DNA from: Gymnopus androsaceus JB14
Lineage: Eukaryota > Basidiomycota > Agaricomycetes > Agaricales > Omphalotaceae
Length of the DNA stretch: 64,000 nt
Direction: 5' to 3'
NCBI GenBank assembly: GCA_009733575.1
Contig: ML769651.1
Span: forward strand, 29,331-93,330
A model generated the notes under the pieces. The model saw nothing but the letters and a program-made list of their open reading frames with translations, had not been told where the DNA came from and did no database searches. Within the stretch, counting starts at the first letter, position 1. Every line of letters starts with the position of its first letter. Shown piece by piece: positions 1-8,948 of this stretch. The translations under genes were made by a program, and so were the position numbers.

Positions 1-294
1 TCTAGGGAACATTCGGGCTCAAGGCCGGGTTCGAGACAGGCTAGTGTAGGTGCACCAGCACGGGTGGTGGTAGGTGGGATTAGCAACGAAAGAAGTACAA
101 GCGGTGGCGGTTTTAATGCACACGGGCATACAAGAGGCAGAGAACATGGTCCCGATGAGTATGCGACATCGACGTGGAACATCGACCTAAACTTGTATGG
201 TATGGATTTAGATTGGTCTGGCTTTGAAGGTTTGCCGAAGGGATCGTCGCCTGAATATGGCAATGGCTCAGCCTTTGACTCGTCACAAAATTAA
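1..294 (+). CDS. C-terminal end of an unidentified protein (partial)
   Basis: An open frame enters from the left edge of the window and runs to a TAA stop at 292-294, giving about 97 residues. The peptide is rich in Gly, Ser and Arg and ends in an acidic, aromatic stretch (NLYGMDLDWSGFEGL). That tail resembles the acidic activation tails of fungal transcription factors, but no DNA-binding domain is visible because the rest of the gene lies outside the window. No domain is recognised; the transcription-factor idea is only a guess from composition. The frame has no internal stop. Confidence 0.5.
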   Translation, partial: SREHSGSRPGSRQASVGAPARVVVGGISNERSTSGGGFNAHGHTRGREHGPDEYATSTWNIDLNLYGMDLDWSGFEGLPKGSSPEYGNGSAFDSSQN

Positions 295-1351
295 AATCGG
301 TATTGATTAATGATTGAAGGACTTGTAGACTGTAGTGCGTTTAAAGTAGATGTTTAATCATTAGTTTTGTATAATCTATGTATCGATTGTATTGGCATAG
401 GCTTTACATATGCTACGAATGTACACGGTCAAACCGTTATGCTCTCCGATATATGATAGGTAAATCTTGTTTCTACTAATTGAGACTGGCGCGCCATTCA
501 GCTTCGAGCTGGCAAGGAAGGAGACTTGTTTAGGGGCCTCGTGCTTTAGTCAGAGTCGACGGTAATAAAATCCAATTGTGCACATTGCCAGCCATAATTA
601 CATACATACTCGCAACACTAGAACTAACAGAAGAGTACACACATCCGTGATAGCGGAACTCGGGGAAATTTCCATGGACAACATGTAGAAAGGGAATGAT
701 AGAATGGATGAAGAGAGTCGTTGTATAAAATGTAGCAAGCAAAATTGGGTATCAGAACTTGGAGCTACTCAAAACATCATGATGATGCAGAAGAAAAATA
801 CAATAGTCAGTGTCAGTCCATTTGGGCGAGTAAAGGCAATGTTGATTGCCTTAGACTGTCACAGCCATCCAAGCTCAGCTGGGGTCAAAAAAAAACTGTC
901 ATGGTCAGACCCTCAGTTGCCTCCCTACATTAACAATAACAGATCAGCGGAATCGCGCTTCAAGTATCTGGAAGCTGAGAAGCCTAATACACGCGCCATT
1001 TGAAGATGCAAGTGAGCAATTCCAACTCTTTCTAGGCGGTGTTCTAAACAGCCATGCTCATTCTTCGAGCTGTCAATATTCCGCCCAATTTGCGCCCAAT
1101 CAATCATCGTATACCAGCGTATACTGCGGCGGGAAGGAACTGAATATGAAACTTGGTATGCATTTGCTGTCATAGCTCATCGTCTGTCATTCTCTGTGTT
1201 GCTAGTGGACTGCCTACGCGTATACGGTAAGTATAAATCCTCATCGCAAAACCATTTTCTTATTCCTATAATACATTTAGGCTGCTGAACAGCACAATAC
1301 TAGGGAGACTCATAAATTTCAGTTCAAGAATCAACAGTACTAGAAAGTACC
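295..1351. other. Intergenic stretch with one dispersed repeat
   Basis: About 1 kb with no convincing gene. The short open frames here lack recognisable domains and splice-consistent extensions. The only structured content I see is a block at 585-732 that matches sequence at 3068-3193 (listed separately). The last 100 bases are the upstream region of the transporter gene beginning at 1352. Confidence 0.5.
585..732. repeat. Dispersed repeat matching the 3' flank of the SNF5 relic
   Basis: This block shares most of its bases with 3068-3193: both carry the phrases GCCATAATTACAT, CCGTGATAGCGGAACTC, GACAACATGTAGAAAGGGAA and ATAGAATGGATGAAGAGAGTC in the same order, with small gaps. The second copy lies directly downstream of the stop codon of the SNF5-like relic (minus strand). 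The shared unit is therefore probably SNF5 3' untranslated sequence, present here without its coding region. Confidence 0.75.
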
Positions 1352-2401
1352 ATGTCGACCTCTGAAAAATCATCTGTAGGGCAGTCAACTCAGGTACGAG
1401 CTCAGCTACACAATTAAGATTCACTCTCTTCCTCATTTTTATCACTCCACAGAACGAATGGGCCAATATCGGCGCCGTCTCAATGTCCATTTTCGCCGCA
1501 TTAGGAGTGATGATGTATTCCCTCGACCCCGCCCTTCAAAAAGGTACTACGGCGATTGACGACTTTTGGTTGGCATACAACGCAAGTGGTAACAATGGCG
1601 AAGGGACCACTGTGTATACCTATCTCACTTCGTGGACGCAATGGTCGAGGGCATTATCACTTCTCTTTTTTTTGTCTGGTGGAATCTTTTTTGGTCATTT
1701 CATTAGTCATATTCCTGCAAATTGGCTGGGTCGTCGATGGGTATATATAACCTGCTAGATATACTTTCTATTCTATAACTGACCCCTTATATGGACAGGC
1801 TATTATTATTTTTTGCCTTGTTTTCTGTGTCGGGATGGTTATGCAGCAAATCTTTTCCCAGTCTACCGAGACACACGCTATCTTCCTCCTTTACCTCGTT
1901 GGTCATGTCGTGGCTGGTCTAGGTCTTGGTGCGGCTGTGAACGAGGTGCTGTTATACCAGTATGAATGGTGCGTGCAGTCATATCGGATTATCTTATTAT
2001 GCTACTGACTCTTATACTATCCAAATAGTGCGCCCAAAAGGATCCGTGGTCGAATCCTCGGAATATATGGCTGCACTATCCTCATTTGCCTACTAACTCT
2101 CTTCACAACGACAGCTATAGAAGGCCGCGCATCTGTTGTGTGTCGTACCGTCGATTTCGTGTGGGCTTTCGTTCTTTCTACCAGCTTCTTTTTGCTCCCA
2201 GAAGTAAGCAAGTCTAATTTGATGTTGAATCAGTACTCACGGGTCATTCGACTCATTCCTTAGTCCCCACACTGGCTTGTCCGTCAAGGCAATTTCGAGG
2301 GTGCTATTTGCTCGCTCGCTCGGCTAACAGGGCTTCCAGTTTCTGATCCTGAAATTGAGCTTGAATTGGAAAACATCAAGGCTGGCCTGTACCTTGACTA
2401 G
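1352..2401 (+). pseudogene. N-terminal half of an MFS sugar transporter (truncated)
   Basis: Five exons can be read: 1352-1393, 1453-1740, 1799-1968, 2029-2203 and 2264-2401, all with GT-AG introns and consistent phase. The product has the first six membrane segments of a sugar porter. Diagnostic motifs are the GRR of the 2-3 loop, CAPKRIRGRILGIYG after segment 4, and SPHWLVRQGNFEGA, the counterpart of the family's PESPRWLV motif, after segment 6. It then stops at TAG (2399-2401) inside the central loop. A full sugar porter has about 500 residues and twelve segments; the second half is absent downstream. The exons themselves are undamaged, so this is either a 3'-truncated pseudogene or an expressed half-transporter. 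Confidence 0.7.
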
Positions 2402-3067
2402 CAAGAATTGAAATGTTCTTCTCTCGAGAAGAGGGTTTCTTCCCGTAGTAGGGCTGTGTGTTCTGTAGCTGTAAAGTAGAATTGTGTGTAGTAAACTGGT
2501 TGTTTGAAAACGGACCTTGGTCAGTATAATTTATATCCTACCCTATCATATCTAGTGGACCGTCTGCAAATAGAGTATCTATGCTCTTTCAAAATGTTCT
2601 GGTTCTGTCCCGTGCATTTTGAAGCCTGTCGCCTATAACTAAGTATTGTCGCGTATCGAGCGTCTTTCACTGGTGGTCACTCGCCTTGGATTCTAGTGAA
2701 CGTTTGGTGTGCATCCTGCCATGAGTACTAGTACTGTAAATATTGTACTACAACTATCTGTACCCAGTGGTCTATAAGCCTCTCCTCTGAGTAATCAAAA
2801 ATTTCACGGGCCTTCAGCAACCGGATACACTTTTCTCTAAAGATTCAAATCTGACCAAAAGGTGGAGCTTTATGAAGCTCTTTTGAGTCTCAATTCTTTC
2901 CTTCTCATCGGAATCCCCTTCCACAAACCGCTCCCTCAGCCCCTTGGAGTCAGAGCGTAACAGACGTTGTATAATCTCACCCACTATGCATTAGCCATAG
3001 GCTCGTAATAGCTCGTAATGCAAAATTCACATTAATTCTATTAGCCAAATACATCTCATTCACTAAC
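2402..3067. other. Intergenic stretch, nothing recognised
   Basis: Follows the truncated transporter. I looked for the missing C-terminal half of the transporter and found no matching frame. Near 3036-3066 a short phrase (TCTATTAGCCAAATA) recurs at about 7107, downstream of the methyltransferase gene, so a small dispersed repeat is present. Confidence 0.4.
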
Positions 3068-3193
3068 AATGACAGCCATAATTACATGCGTACTCGAAAC
3101 ACTAAACAATACACACAACCGTGATAGCGGAACTCCGAGGACAACATGTAGAAAGGGAAAGATAGAATGGATGAAGAGAGTCATTGTGTAAAA
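3068..3193. repeat. Repeat copy, likely 3' UTR of the SNF5 relic
   Basis: Partner of the repeat at 585-732. It begins immediately after the stop codon of the minus-strand SNF5-like relic, which is the expected place for that gene's 3' untranslated region. The two copies differ by small indels and several substitutions, so the duplication is not recent. Confidence 0.7.
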
Positions 3194-3947
3194 TCAGGGA
3201 TATAATTTGCCAACGCGTGCATCTACACGTTGACGATGTTGCCTATTCTTTAGATGAACTTCAAAATTCGACAAAGCCTCGCCTGGACCAGGTTTGTACA
3301 ACTAACGAAGAAAGCCAGTTAGACGAAATAGGTATCACAAATGCAATAAAATGCTCACCTTTCCAGGACAGTCAACACACTTTATACGCCATTCCGCAGA
3401 ACCAGCATCGTCTTTCCGTAATACGACCTCGAATTTGTCGTGAGGGTATTTCGTTTGTGTGCGATGCATGGCGGTCGTCAGCCATGAAGGGGGCTTTAGA
3501 AGAACAAATGAATAAGAGCAACGACTCTTCGAGACTTAAAAATCAACGTACCCATCTTGATGGTGATGTAGGAGGACTTTGCGCGGTTGACGGGAGAGGA
3601 GTAGCTTTCGCCGTCCCAGGTGGTTCGGGGACACTAGGAGCTGAAGATATCGGAGACACCGCTCGGTCCTCTTCCGGAATTGCGCGACGGGAGGGGGGCG
3701 GCGAAATTTGTTTCGAAAGAGCCTCTGAATCTTCATTCTTCAGAGCGGCCGGAGCAGGCATTGGTGCCAGTGCAGATGAGTCGTCTGCAGGTGTTGACGG
3801 AACAGTTTGAGCTCGCAACGCAGCTGCAATGACGGCAATACTTTCAGGACATCCACAATTGGAGCAGTGCCAAACGCCGTCAATGTAGTTGGGATATTGC
3901 CTTTCAAGCTCCTCTGTTTCCTTTGGTTCTCGCTTGAGGTGCATCAT
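3194..3947 (-). pseudogene. SNF5/SMARCB1-like C-terminal relic with a deleted zinc finger
   Basis: Three minus-strand exons with good splice sites (3552-3947, 3359-3493, 3194-3301) encode the C-terminal part of a basidiomycete SNF5-type SWI/SNF subunit. Visible blocks are YPNYIDGVWHCSNCGCPES (first half of the GATA-like zinc finger), an Ala/Pro linker, YPHDKFEVVLRK, EWRIKCVDCPGK and EALSNFEVHLKNRQHRQRV. The catalytic-core SNF5 domain that should lie upstream is missing: the frame is closed by a stop about 40 bases before the first Met. The finger is also cut: after PESIAV the second Cys pair is gone and the sequence resumes at AAALRAQ. Truncation plus internal deletion make this a relic; the intact reading of the remainder is notable. 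Family assignment rests on my recall of these motifs. Confidence 0.65.
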
Positions 3948-4264
3948 AGATCTTGGGTGCTGTGGAGGGCGTGGGAAGGTTTAATTGATGGCTGAAGCGC
4001 GTCTATATGTAACCCGTCGCGACTCCGGGTTTCGAGTTTGAATTCCCCATTCGAAAAGACAATTTTGAAATTCTACAATGCTCGTCTGGTGGAGTTTGTT
4101 ACGAAAAGGATTCAGGTGTGTAGCAGTTTCTATCAGTATATTTCATGTTATTTCAAGTTACTTACTCTTCCCTCATTCTGTCCTTTTTCTTCCTTCTCTT
4201 CCTAGAGTGATACCTAAAAGTTACATCAATCATATCCACCCCCTCGGCTAGTTCGATCCATGAA
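3948..4264. other. Intergenic stretch, nothing recognised
   Basis: About 300 bases between the SNF5 relic (minus) and the oxygenase relic (plus). The homology to SNF5 stops close to 3980. No further gene or structured repeat seen. Confidence 0.4.
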
Positions 4265-4897
4265 TACCACCCACGAAGCCCAGAGGAAGAGGAAAAAACC
4301 AAAAAAGTTTGGTTAAAAGGCCATATTAGTAGGTATCATTTTTCCCTTCTTGCGCCGCTTAGGTGGGCCTGCTGGATATTGGTAGTGCTACAGCCAGCCT
4401 GTTGTCGCTCTACAGATTCTAGCGTGCGGCGGTATAGGGAAATGGATTAAACACCTGGACAAAGCCAATGTAAGTTGACATACAACGTTGTTGTACAATT
4501 GTTGTATGCCGGAGGATTGCCATTCAATTTTTTTTAGGTGGTCAGCGCCGGAGATGCAATAGATTTCTTTCTGAAGGGTTCTATCGCGCCACAATCCATA
4601 GATATATCAGTCCTTGCTCCAATTCTACGTTTGGATGATCAATACTATGTAGAGTGGTCCAGCCACCTCCTGATCAACGCCAATACCTGATGATGTGAAG
4701 CTCGCTCTTCTTATCGCAAGCCCGCTCTTGCAACGCGTGGGTATCAAGCGATGTTTTACGAAGACGCACCCCTTGTGGCGGAGTGGCGAAAATCCCGTAC
4801 TTCAGCTTATGGGCAGAGTGTGCTTTCCAAGTCAATCAAAGAAAAAGGTGTCGAGGAAGAGGTGATTGCAGGTGTTGTTGTAAAGCATTATAATTGA
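4265..4897 (+). pseudogene. Decayed 3' half of a 2OG-Fe(II) oxygenase
   Basis: This is a degenerate copy of the second half of the neighbouring oxygenase gene (5071-6720). Matching pieces in order: an acidic stretch PRSPEEEEKTKKVWLKGH, a YSQPVVALQI block, WIKHLDKAN before an intron-like GTAAGT, VVSAGDAIDF, a PPPDQR-like remnant, and a final exon EDAPLVAEWRKSRT to VVVKHYN with a TGA stop at 4895-4897. The HxD iron-binding motif has become HIS, reading frames jump between blocks, and stops interrupt. The 5' half of the gene is absent. It is a tandem relic on the same strand as the surviving gene. Confidence 0.8.
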
Positions 4898-5070
4898 TTT
4901 GTTCGTGGCGTATCTTAAACGGCTGGTTCGGTTCTAACAAGAACGTTATCTCGCATTCTCAGGCAAACTTAAGTCGTTACGAGTCATCGACATCCTTGAG
5001 GCGCCTGACTAGCATTGTATTTAAGACTTCATCAAGGCTTTACCAAGCTTGTGTTCTGACCCTCACCAGG

Positions 5071-6720
5071 ATGCCCAGCCTAATCAACGACCAGCTGCCT
5101 CCAGTGCGCCACTATGAAGCTGCGCCGTTGACGAAAGAGCAACGTATGTCTTTTTATTATGTTCTTCTATAACCTCTTGATTCGCTGATTCTCGGAGAAA
5201 GTGGACTACGTCGATCTCCCTACGATTGACATATCGAGTTTCACCGCGAGTGCGGATCCCAATGTTCGCTCCCAGCTGGTCGCGCAAGTGCGCTCAGCGA
5301 TAGCCAAATATGGCTTCTTCTACGTTCTTAATCATGGACTTTCCACCGCCCAGGTAATCATATTTTTCACGAATGATATCCAAAAGAAACTGATAACACA
5401 CGTCATTGGGCAGACGGTACGAATGTTTGATATAGCAGACGTTCCATTCTCGGACGTGGATGATGATGAGAAGAAAAAGTATCAGTCAAGGTTGAAGGAA
5501 ACTGGTACTCAGCAGGGGTATAAACCTCGCCAGTATCATGTTAGTATTGCATTTGAATTTTTTTTTATAAGCTCTTTTCTACTTACACTGCTGTTTTTGC
5601 TTTAGCACATTGACAATGGCATTCGAGATCAGATTGAAATTTACTCACGTAAGAGGCCGTATTGTTGTGGTGCATTCCGTAGTACTTACAGACAAATATC
5701 TCTACTTTCAGTCAATCACGACGTGAATAAATCCGGACATCCAGCAGCGCTCCGACCGTTATTACCCGAGATCGAGCAATTCGCATATCACAACCATGTA
5801 AACGTTCTTTATCCCATTTTGCGGTCAGCTCTTTGCTTGCGCGCTATCGCTTAAATCGCTAAATTGAAGGCTGTAAAATGTTGGCTCTAGGTCTTGATCT
5901 CCCAGAAGATAGTCTAGTTGAACTGCATAAATGGGAAGACATGTCGGAAAGTTCCGGTAGGCTTTCTTCCATCTCAAGGCATTAAGGCTCACGAAGTCGG
6001 TTCAACGCCGTCCGGGCTTGCAGTGCGGTTCATGAAATAGTACGTCTTTCTTCGGTTGGCTCAGGCGGTCGCTTTACTGCCTAACCATAGCTACCCTCGA
6101 TCGGATGAGGAGGAAGAGAAAACAAAGAACGTTTGGGTGAAAAGGCCATACAGATATTGGATCCTTAACGCTTCTGTATAGCCAACCCATTGCAGCGCTA
6201 CAAATCCGTACCAAGGATGGCTCCTGGAAGTGGGTCAAGCATATCGAGAATGCCATTGTAAGTACCACTGTCAATTGTACTAATATTCGTATCTGACTTC
6301 ATTGTAGGTTGTCAACGCCGGAGACGCGATCGAGTTCCTATCTGGAGGTTTATACAGTGCGACTATTCACAGGTTAGTAGCTTTTTACTCAATTGAAGTA
6401 TTGTACGCCCCATCAGTACCCCTTCAACTAGAGTTGTTCAACCCCCGGCAGACCAACGCGCATACACCCGACTCGGATTATTTTACTTCGTCTTGGCCAC
6501 AGAAGACGTGAAGCTCAAACCGCTGAACAGTCCCATCTTGCAGCGAAGGGCTGATATATGGCTCAAAGAGCGCTTTCAGGGAGCGGAAGTCCCTACTATG
6601 GCGGAATGGCGAAAAGGCAGAACTAAATCTGATGGAAATGCGGAACTGAAGGCTAGTGCTACGAACTTGGGAGTGGAGGAAGAGTACCTGAATGGAGTTT
6701 TGATTAAACATTATGTATGA
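5071..6720 (+). CDS. 2OG-Fe(II) dioxygenase (isopenicillin-N-synthase-like), one frameshift
   Basis: About ten exons encode a non-haem iron, 2-oxoglutarate dependent oxygenase with the usual two parts: a DIOX_N region (VDLPTIDISSF, GFFYVLNHGL) and the 2OG-Fe(II) fold. The iron ligands are HTD in GHTDIGSLTLLY and the distal His in SATIHRV; the cosubstrate-binding arginine is in RAYTRLG. Exons I can place: 5071-5143, 5202-5353, 5414-5539, 5606-5648, 5712-5797, an unresolved join near 5798-5880, then to 5956, 6024-6039, 6091-6257, 6308-6372, 6432-6720. The frame slips by one base at 6140-6143, where AAAA should be AAA just before the HTD motif. The degenerate upstream copy has the expected three bases of spacing there. 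Substrate unknown. Confidence 0.75.
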
Positions 6721-7157
6721 ATCGAACCTTGTATGGCTGAAGTTTTTCCTTTGATTTCCGCTTTCCGCTCGAGCTGCGCGTGAAAGAGGTCTCGTAACCT
6801 ACCGTGTTAGAAGGTTATTCACGCACTGGTAGAATTGCGATCATAAGATATCGAGCTTCTATACTATACGGGAAAAACCTCGGAGTGGATCTTCCAGTTA
6901 GTGACTAGGGAAAATAATCACCAGCATACTACAGTAACACTATTGCGCGTCTGCTGCTTTGTCCTACGCCATAATTTGCCAAAATGGTTCTTGTGGAGGG
7001 TACAGTGGACCTTGAACTTCGAAGCTTTCCACATTGACGTTGAGTCTGTGATTCTTTTCTTTCCTTGAGAATAAGCAGAACGATTTTTCTGCTAGTACGG
7101 TAATTCTATTAGCCAAATAGATCTCATACCTCGACTCTAAAGTGTCACTATCAAATA
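6721..7157. other. Intergenic stretch, nothing recognised
   Basis: Convergent interval between the oxygenase (plus) and the methyltransferase (minus); both 3' untranslated regions should lie here. A short phrase near 7107 recurs at 3045. Nothing else seen. Confidence 0.4.
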
Positions 7158-8242
7158 CTACTTCTTCCTCGCAATAACCACCGTACTTTGATAGGGATAC
7201 TCGAACACACCTCCTGCCTCATCAATCCAGCTCTTCTTCTCCCTATTCAGCACCTCCTTCACCTCGGCTTCCAATCCAGCATACTCTTCCTTCTTCTCCA
7301 TCGCCAAAACTGTAATATAGCTCTTGCTCTTAACCCTTTCAACTACCGCGTCCTTCGTGGTCGGAATCATCCAGTCAAACGTCTCCTCCACGGGCGGCTC
7401 GAACAAGGTCGGGTACTTTGGAGAAACTGCAGGGTCGAACGTCGCGCGCCAGAGACCCTGACGAAATTGGGGTGCACCTTCTTCGTATTTCTCGTAGAGA
7501 GGGCGTAGAGTGGCAACCCAAGGACTCGAAGGATCGTTCATGATTTTCGAGATTCCAAGCAAAGGCAACGATGCCAGACGGTTTGAGAATGCGGGCGAAT
7601 TCACTAGAGGCAGCTTCGTAGTTGGGGTGCGCCCAGTGATATGCTTGTGCTATGAATGACAATGTCAGCCCAACTGTCCTCGATTCCAGTGTCGGTGAAG
7701 CTTCCATCGTTGGCAGAGATCTTGAGTTCCGCTAGTAAGTAAGTAAATGCTATCAGTCCGACGCATATTATTTAAACTAGAGACTCATACATACCGCTCG
7801 CTAGCGTTGCGATTACGGTCTTTCTCAAACTGAGCTCTCATCCCCGCACTCGGTTCTACAGCCCGAATTTCCTTAACGGAAGAAGACCAATCGGGGTGTG
7901 AGAGGAGTGCACGGGTGAATATACCTGTCCCGGCACCGATCTCGATGATGTTGAAGGGAGGAGTGTGGTCCTTTGAAATGCTCTGACGGATGAAGGACAG
8001 AGCAGAGGGTGGGTATGATGGTCGGGCTCTGGATTGGATTGTTCGGAATGAATTCAAGTCGAGCACGCGTAGATTTGTGCATACCGATCATAAACCTCGT
8101 TCGTTCCCTCCCCAAATCCCTGCTGTGCGATTGAATGTACGGCCATTCCTCGAAGACGAATACTACTAGGTTCAGATGATAATCGATTTAATGGTTGCCA
8201 AAGAGCCCTAAAAGGACGAGTGGCTTTGAGATTGAAAAGCAT
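7158..8242 (-). CDS. Class I SAM-dependent methyltransferase, two frameshifts
   Basis: Minus-strand gene with exons 8085-8242, 7795-8028 and about 7158-7737. It encodes a Methyltransf_11/25-type enzyme. Motif I is IIEIGAGTGIFTRALL, followed by the acidic loop EIRAVEPSAGM, post-I SWADIV, AQAYHWAHP, and the LKPSGIVAFAWNLE strand; the C-terminal part has LYEKYEEGAPQFRQGLW and ends VVIARKK. The N-terminal leader is basic and could be a mitochondrial presequence. Two single-base frame slips occur in the last exon, at about 7651-7660 (between SWADIV and AQAYHW) and 7543-7548 (an AAAA run after WNLE). Each is an apparent extra base. The enzyme resembles fungal trans-aconitate-methyltransferase-like proteins; the substrate cannot be told. 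Confidence 0.75.
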
Positions 8243-8948
8243 CGTCGTTCGAGGATGGTTTAAATAAGAGTCTGACCGTCGAGTCTCTGACTCAGATCAT
8301 GACTCCTTTGTACAATCTATTCGTCGGTCCCTAGAAATAAACGCCATCATCTGATTTTGACAGAATGGCTCCAAAGACGCGATGATAGAACATTCTCTCT
8401 ATCTCCCTACTTCCCAATTTGAGTCATCTTGACTCATTTCGCTTTGTATACTAAAGATTTCGGAGGCATGAAAGCATTCAGGAGGAGTTCGAGGACTACA
8501 GCAAGTGCTCTACCCATATGAGACCACCATCTTGAGGAGCCACGAGGAGGAAGGTGAATTTGGGGGGCAGTTGATTTGTCGCGTCTCCCGGTGCAGGGAC
8601 GCGAAAATACGCGTCGACAAGGCTGTATGAATAATGAGGCTGCCAGCAGCCAGATGGTGATAATTCGGATATAGAACTTGGCCGGGCGGGAAATCCTCGC
8701 CAAACGACAAGACACAAAGTCGGAGCGCCACATAAAAGATGTGCGAGCACTGAATATAAGAGCCGAGGTGGGCAAAGAAAACGTTACTGTAGCACGATTG
8801 GGAGCCAAGTTGGTCGCGAATATGTAGTCGCGAATGAAATAGACGCCGTACATGACGTCACTTTCCGAAACAGACGCCCAAACAGATTCTTGCATCAATA
8901 CTCATGTTACTCACAAACTGGAACGAAACACAACGATAACAGAATTTA
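8243..8948. other. Divergent intergenic region
   Basis: About 700 bases separate the start of the methyltransferase (minus) from the start of the ATPase gene (plus), so promoters of both should lie here. A 154-codon open frame on the minus strand (8434-8898) has no recognisable domain and overlaps other open frames; I do not accept it as a gene. Confidence 0.45.

Noticed and set aside
3184..3810. 208-codon plus-strand open frame
   Set aside because: Antisense to the SNF5-like relic, whose exons and splice sites on the minus strand explain the conservation.
8434..8898. 154-codon open frame on the minus strand between methyltransferase and ATPase genes
   Set aside because: No domain, no splice-consistent extension, overlapping frames of similar length on the same strand, and it lies where two promoters are expected.
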